Of a DNA stretch of 64,000 nucleotides, positions 57,849-64,000 are shown piece by piece; the first letter of the stretch is position 1; every line of letters begins with the position of its first letter. The stretch covers positions 157,893,727-157,957,726 of the forward strand of contig JAVHZZ010000004.1 in the NCBI GenBank assembly GCA_036250195.1, read 5' to 3'. Both the position numbers and the translations under genes were made by a program. Below the pieces are notes generated by a model. The model was not told the DNA's origin. It did no database searches and worked only from the letters and a program-made list of their open reading frames with translations. Source of the DNA: Mixophyes australis (taxonomy: Eukaryota > Chordata > Amphibia > Anura > Limnodynastidae).

Positions 57849-58479
57849 CTAATAATAAACCGAATACTATCTGCTCCTGAATTAGTGTAACAGAACCAAT
57901 ATGAAATTATATAAATAACTAAATGTTGTAATGAGAGTGTGTGCGTGCGTATTTTACCGTGCGAACGCACCACGTAACACGTGGCGTACGGATCGCATTT
58001 GCATGGCTAAACAATATTAAACCAATATACTTTCATTCATCCAATTATACGACTTCAACAGTGTGTACACTTAAACAATGAATGATAGTTGTTCCTAAGC
58101 ACCGACCATTGTTTGTTTTTATTCAGCAAAACTATAAATCTCGTTTACCTATGGATAGACGTCCTTCCAATGCTGCAGTGTGTATGTACTTACGATCAGG
58201 GTCTCCATAGTCATTATCTTTTCAGCTGATGGTTAAGATTTTTGAAGAGCATAGATCTGAGGGTAAATCTTTTAAGACATGTATAGCTTGTACACCTGAA
58301 TAGTCATGCTTATCAACCCCTTCCCCCCCCCCCCCCCCTCCCCCAGTAGTTAGTAAAATTGTTGTAGATAACACATTGGTCAGAAAACTCTTGTAGAGTT
58401 ACCCAGCCTTAGAATGGGAAGGCCACATCTTATGTAACTTTACCAGAGTGAGATAGAACCTATTGATAAGCTTGACAAG
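56734..58479. other. Intergenic sequence with microsatellite and C-rich run
   Basis: No gene was recognised. It holds an (AT)n tract at 57814-57847 and a nearly pure C run at about 58318-58346. The open frame at 57413-57667 has no recognisable similarity. Confidence 0.6.
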
Positions 58480-58850
58480 CTTTTTTTTTTTTTTTTTTTA
58501 AAGTTTTATTTTTGAGAAGGTCGATAATGAGCATCAGTCCAAGACAAAATCTGTTACAATCAGGTTATGCATGTTCAGGGACTAATACAATCATTGTATA
58601 TCATAATAAAAAGAGTTTTGATATTGACTAAGTTTTAACTATAAGAATAGAAGAAAGAAGAGACAGAAAAGAGAGGATAGTCAGAGAAAAGTGGGCAAGA
58701 TAGATTAGGAGGCGGTGTGGCAGGCCGCCAAAAGAAGAAAAGAAAAAGAAAGCAAAGCAAGAGGTAGAAGAGAAGTGGGGGGGGGGAGGCAGGGGGGGGC
58801 GGGGGATGGTAGCAGGTTGAGGGGGGATATCAAGTGGAATGTTTGAGGAG

Positions 58851-59342
58851 TCATAGAGCAAAAGGAATTTGGATTTGAAAAAATGACATCCACGGCTCCC
58901 AGACTTTGTTGAATGATTTAGAGGTATTGCGCAATATGTGTGTCATAAACTCCATTTTGTATATGTGCCAAACTCTATTAATTGTCTGCATAGTAGGCGC
59001 GGAGGGTTGTTTCCAATTAGTGGCAATTTGACACAGTGCTGCAGAAACTATGTGGCGGAACATTTTTGTTTGATGTTTAGTTGCGGATGGAATCCCAAGT
59101 GGGAGAAGGAAAAACCTGGGAGAAATTGGGATGTCAATCTGCAGAATCTGAGACGCAAAGTTCCGTAGTTCCAACCAGAATGGGACAAGCTTGGGGCATT
59201 GCCACCAAATATGGAGGAAGGACCCTTCCGACGAACATCCTCTCCAACATGAGCTAGATGAGTCCGGAAAGATTTTTTGTAATCTGGTCGGGACCAAGTA
59301 CCATCGATAAAGAAGCTTATAGGCATTTTCTTTCAGCTTCAC
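58851..59342 (-). pseudogene. L1 ORF2 C-terminal region
   Basis: Contains LKENAYKLLYRWYLVPTRLQ, CWRGCSSEGSFLHIWWQCP and KLVPFWLELRNFASQILQ. The LLYRWYLVPTRL and HIWWQCP blocks are the Cys-containing tail of L1 ORF2 proteins. The first of the usual Cys pair, CWRC, reads CWRG. Confidence 0.85.
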
Positions 59343-60568
59343 ACAGATTGAACTAGAGGCCGTGTTGGCTTTTATTTAATCCCAATCTTCCCCATCCAAG
59401 GGACCCCCCAGATCCTCCTCCCAGGCTCGCTCATGGGAATCTTGGGTGTCTGAGTCAGGGACTCTCAGCTCTCCATATAGCCGAGATATGACAAGCTTTT
59501 TTTTAAATGCTTGAGGCACTGAGACATACGGAAAGAATTCTGAAAAATGTTTCTAGTCAGCAGTGGAGAATTCCTTACGTAGGTCTGTACCCAATTTCAG
59601 TTGAAACTGCAGCTTCTGTGGGTCATCAACAGTCATAAATTTGTTCCTAATGTTATACTTGCCCTACCAATACCATTTTGTTAACTTAAAAAAAAAAATG
59701 GTTGGGAGTTGGATCTAAGGGGAGATGTTGGTGAGATAAAGATGATAGCGTCTGATTTGAAGGTATTTGTAAAAATCATGGTGAGAGCTGGTAGTGACCC
59801 TGGAGGGTGGGCAAAAGACAGACCACCATCAGCATTAAATGGATTGTTCAAAGGCATAATGCCCTTAGCAACTTGGGATGAAGGTTGGGTATCAGCTTAG
59901 CAATAGCATGTAAGGGATAAAGTCCTAGTGGGGAAACAAGAAATCTGTCTCTTTGGCGCTAACTATCACAATCCACCAGTGCATCTCTAGTCTGTGTGTA
60001 TAGGTTCTCAATGTATGGGCTCCAGGCAGCTGAGATCCACAACAGGTCAACCAAGGGAAAACTAGGGTTAAGTGCCCTCTCCAGGTCTACCCAAAGCTTT
60101 CGAAGAGGCGGGAGAAACCCTAAAGTGTGAGAGAAGGCATGCCTCTTGGTATTTTACCAGATTGGGTAGGGTACGACAAGTCCACCCTGGTTTTTACTTA
60201 CTGTTGTCCGCTGGTAGGCCATATGTGAGAATTTATTTTCCAAACATAGGCCTTCATAATGGCCAAGAGTTTGACAAAAAGCTGATCAGGGAGAAGAAAA
60301 GGAAGCATGCAAAATCTTTGGCAAGAGCATCATTTTGAGTGCCACTATTCTGTCAAACCAGGAAATGTCGGAACGCTTCCAAGATTTGGTTAGAGTAGTG
60401 ATCTGTAGTAAAAGTAGATAGAAGTTGACATCTAAAATGGTATCTATGTGAGGAGTGATTTGTACGCCTAAGTAGGTGATGACAGAACTTTTCCAGGAAT
60501 AATTAAACTTAATATTAGTCCATTTCCTCTGAGGGATATTAATCGTAAGAGCATCATATTTGGAGGTA

Positions 60569-61065
60569 TTAACTTATAGAGAGATAAATAGGTGTAGAGA
60601 GTGAGAGCAACCCTGTTGGTACCATTAATAGTTTAAAAATTAGGGGAGAGAAAAACATTACTAAACACCCAACAGAGGGGCCCACATATAAAGCCAGAAT
60701 CGCATTGACAATTGTCCCCTGAAACCCAAACTGTTCAAGGACCCATTTCATATATGACCAGTGGAGTCTGTTGAATGCCTTTTCTGCATCGAGCGAGAGC
60801 AAAAGCAGTTCTCCCTGGCTATTCACATGTTCTATTAAATGTAAAATATTTTGAATTGTCTGACAAATCTCACCTGATTTGGATGAATCCGTTTTGGTAT
60901 AATGGAAGGGAGTCTATATGCAATGAGTTTAGTAAATATCTTTGCATTGGTGTTTAACAAAGCAATAGGTCTATAGTTTTTGCAGTCAGTAGGGTCCTTT
61001 CCTGGCTTGGGTATGACGGTAATATGCGACTTCAACATCTCCACCGGGAAACTTTCCCGTTCCAT
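60569..61065 (-). pseudogene. L1 reverse transcriptase fragments
   Basis: ITVIPKPGKDPTDCKNYRPI followed by ALLNTNAKIFTKLIAYRL is RT motif 0 to 2. In a second frame, LLLLSLDAEKAFNRLHWSYM holds the motif A Asp. The YxDD motif was not found in a readable frame. Confidence 0.88.
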
Positions 61066-61424
61066 ACCAACATTGTACAGTTGTTTAAGTATAGGAAGTA
61101 GTTCCTCTTGAAAAATGGAGAAAAATGATTTATATATATATATATGTATGTTGGGGCCAGTTGGCCTTCTCTTTGGGATTAAAAATCAGGGTATGCTGAG
61201 ATCATTATGACTGCCGTGATATAATTTGGGTAAATTTAAGATTCCCTAAAAATAAGTCTGTCAACTAATCATCTTTCAACTTACAGAGACCAGTATAATA
61301 GGAAGCAAAAATATTGGATATATCTCGAGGGTTGGAACATTTAGAGCCCCTCTGGTCAGAAAGCAAATCCATTCTATTTTGGGCCTGTTGTCCCCGCAGT
61401 TTCCTGGCTAACAACCTACCCGTT

Positions 61425-61931
61425 CTATTTCCTGTCAGATAAAATTTCTGCCAGGGTACAAGCTATGAGAAGTTTTTGTAACTCAGACCGCAAAAGGGAC
61501 AGGTCATTTGTGAGAGAAGGGGATGGGGGAGATTTATTCTGTGTTTCCAAGAGCTGAAGCTTTGATTCTAGTTCCTTTTGAAGTTGGGAGATCACCTTCT
61601 TGAGCATAGACCCTACCTGAATAGCTACTCCACAAATAACCTTAAGGGTGCACCAATAATTAAAAATTGAGATATCTTCAGGGCCATTACTTTGAGTGAA
61701 GAGGATGCAGAGCTTCCTTGTTGGCGATTTTGGCTTCCAAGGAGGATTACAAGTAGGCATGCAGGTGCCACTGTCTAGGAGGGAGTAGAGCGTTGTATAG
61801 GCTTCCAGCTCCACACCAGCGGAGCATGGTCTAACCACATCATAGGGAGAATTTGAATTGTCATTGTATTCTGAGATATGCATCTGTCTGAAAGGATAAG
61901 GTCTGTATGAGTTCTGAACGGAGGAGAACAA
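61425..61931 (-). pseudogene. L1 endonuclease-RT linker region
   Basis: The C-terminal half is a charged helix with KKVISQLQKELESKLQLLET and SLLRSELQKLL, the usual helical linker between endonuclease and RT of L1. The N-terminal part has diverged beyond recognition. Confidence 0.65.
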
Positions 61932-63099
61932 AGTATAATTTCTCTCCTTCAGATGTCATAAAGACTATAGTCCGTCCATCAATTTTACAAAAGTCATAGA
62001 GGGACCAGAGGATTCTGAGGTGATGTTTGGGCATTGAGCAGAGGCTCTATCCAACTTGGGATCGTCCACAATATTAAAATTGTCTAGAATTATCAAGCTT
62101 CCCTATTTATCAATGATTTCTAAGAACGGGATCTGTCTGGAATTAGGAGCGTAAATGGAGACTAGTAGCCAATTTCTCTTCAAGAGTGCCTATAACAATT
62201 ATATATCTACCATGTTTGCCTTCAATCTTGGAAGAGTGTCAGCAAGAGCTAACTAAGAAGGCCACCACGTTCCGTTTAAGGGGACCATTAGCAGTAACAC
62301 AAGTAGGATAGTGTGTAACTTTAAGGATAGGACTAGGGGCTTTAGCAGAAAAATGTCTCCTGTACAGCCACAATGTCAGCCTTAAGTTTGTGAAAATAGG
62401 AAAGGGTCATCCGACGTTTGTTCAGGGAATTAAAGCCCTGAACATTAAGGGAGAGAAATTTAACCATTCAAATTAAATTTAAGTAGGGCAGTGGTGCAGG
62501 GGAGGTGATATGCAAGTGGATCATGGAGGGTCTGCAAATATCAGGTATCAAATGCAAGGGGAGAGGACAGCTATTGTGTTCTGGAAGGGAAGGGCAGGGA
62601 GAGTGGGGAGAAGAACCCCCCCCCCCCCCGAGGGTAGGGAAATTGAAATAACCCAGAACCTAACTTTAAAACTTTTGCTGGAAAAGGAGGAAACCAGCAA
62701 AATGATTAACATTTGGGGTACATGGCTTGAACAAGGGAATTCTGTCTCCCATGTATTGAAAACGGCTAAAAGAACATGAACCTATAACAAACTTAACACA
62801 GCCTACAAATAGCAATGTGAATGTGCTTAGCAACTAACACAATAAAAAGTATACCAACGATCACAATGTAAAATAACATACGTAAAAATTACACACCTAT
62901 GATTGCGTAGCTTCTTTGGTGAAAGGTAGCAGTAGCAAAAGGAATTTCAAAGAAGGTTTGCTAACAGCCCAGAATACGTAATTACACATTTTAACATAAC
63001 AGCAAGTATAATGCACTGAAAAATATCTACTTCTGGGTCCTGTGAAGGGAAGAAAGGTTAACCGTAAAACAATATGACAAGTATTGGAGCATGGCCATA

Positions 63100-63966
63100 A
63101 TGTCTAAGCAATTCTCCACATCAATGTTATCTGACAGCTAAGGCAATAAGATAGAAAGTTCAGTATTTGTAATGCGGCAGGCCACATCAGACTGACGGGC
63201 CCAAGAACTAAGAAGCTAAAGCACCTAAAGTTGGTTCTGTTGGATAAGACAAAGTTATTATAGGTAGGTGAAGCAGATCCAGCCCACCTGGGAAAGAAAA
63301 TAATGTGGAAAAATAGAAGAAGTTGAAATTGGGGATCAAGCTTTGCCTTGTTTAGACCAGTCGTTTTGGACATGGGCCCGAGGTTTGGGATTAGACGACT
63401 GTGTGAATAGATTCCAATCCTATAGGAGTTGTATCCCATCCTCCACTGTAGAGATCACGTGTGTAAAATTATATTTCTGAACCAATAGCTTAACAGGGAA
63501 GCCTCGTCAATAAACAGTGTCGTCGTCTCGGAGATTTCTTGTGACAGCCTGGTAGGATAAACGTTTGGCCACAGTAGCCGGAGAAAAATCTAGGAAGAGT
63601 TGAACATCTAGGAGAGTCTCCGAATTTTCAGCCTCTCGCTGAACATAGGATTAATTATATGAAAGAAGTGGAGTCTCGGAAGTGTGCCCCTGTGTGCAGT
63701 GTCCATACCAGCTCTTGGTATGGGAAGCCTGTGACTATGGTCATAAGTAACTCTTGGTCAGTGGCTGTGGGTAGAAGTTTATGAAACAGTTCAGAGACGT
63801 GTTCTGGGTTCCTCCAGATCTTGATATTATTCAATCTGGAACGATCCTCTAGATCTGCATGCTTATCTTTTAACAAATTGACTTTGGTCTCCAATTGGTC
63901 GTGAATCGTGATGAGATCGTTGTGAGAAGCCACCAGTTCATCCATATGACCAGTCCTATTAACCAA
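63100..63966 (-). pseudogene. L1 ORF1 remnant
   Basis: Contains a coiled-coil-like ETKVNLLKDKHADLEDRSRL and NNIKIWRNPE, the LEDRSRRNN(L/I)(R/K)I signature at the start of the ORF1 RNA-binding domain. The frame changes afterwards. The domain start lies near or beyond the edge. Confidence 0.8.
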
Positions 63967-64000
63967 TTCTGCAATTTCCGACTGGATCTCTTTCAGAGAA

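Larger units (their letters stand above)
58480..64000 (-). mobile_element. L1-like LINE, degenerate, runs off the right edge
   Basis: Minus-strand element whose 3' end is a poly-A (a T run on the plus strand at 58480-58499). Reading upstream: ORF2 C-terminal part, reverse transcriptase, endonuclease/linker region, then ORF1. The order and protein segments fit vertebrate L1. Plus-strand G-rich sequence at about 58770-58806 lies in its 3' UTR and could form G-quadruplexes. Stops and frameshifts break every domain. The 5' end is beyond the window. Confidence 0.88.

Overview
The window is vertebrate nuclear DNA. Three spliced protein-coding genes lie in low-density sequence packed with transposons. 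The gene order ITIH2 (+), KIN (-), ATP5F1C (+) is the order known from human 10p14. The repeat content points to an amphibian, most likely a frog: tRNA-headed V-SINEs ending in a gcgctatataaataaatgatgatg-type tail, a DIRS element, a Penelope-like element, a Helitron, Tc1 and hAT-type elements, and L1-like and CR1/L2-like LINEs. The organism call is inference; no species-specific marker was recognised. Layout: 1-18215 holds the last seven coding exons of ITIH2, whose upstream exons lie outside the window. Its introns carry a DIRS retrotransposon (about 1746-6573) with a smaller DNA element nested in it, minisatellites, fold-back elements and a degenerate LINE (about 13590-16530). 18216-27284 is the ITIH2-KIN intergenic region, where the two genes meet tail to tail; it holds a Helitron with a helicase remnant, a hAT-type MITE, a Tc1-like element and a 26-bp tandem repeat. 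27285-39627 is KIN, complete in 13 coding exons on the minus strand (389 aa). 39628-48523 separates the KIN and ATP5F1C starts, which are head to head; it contains an ARF-like retrocopy, a palindromic MITE, a candidate solo LTR and a Penelope-like element flanked by long direct repeats. 48524-55680 is ATP5F1C, complete, with a 37-bp optional exon that gives two C-termini. 55681-58480 is intergenic with a full V-SINE, and 58480-64000 is a decayed L1-like LINE running off the right edge. Every coding exon of the three genes was joined by hand: splice-site dinucleotides and codon phase agree at every junction. The host genes do not form an operon or one pathway. ITIH2 is a secreted plasma/extracellular-matrix protein, KIN a nuclear DNA/RNA-binding protein, and ATP5F1C the rotor shaft of mitochondrial ATP synthase. 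KIN and ATP5F1C are known to be adjacent and divergent in mammals; here about 8.9 kb of mostly repeat DNA lies between their start codons. No previously undescribed biological system was found. The most unusual structures are the Penelope element between 258-265-bp direct repeats, the wide KIN/ATP5F1C spacing, and several near-perfect long palindromes in KIN introns and intergenic DNA.
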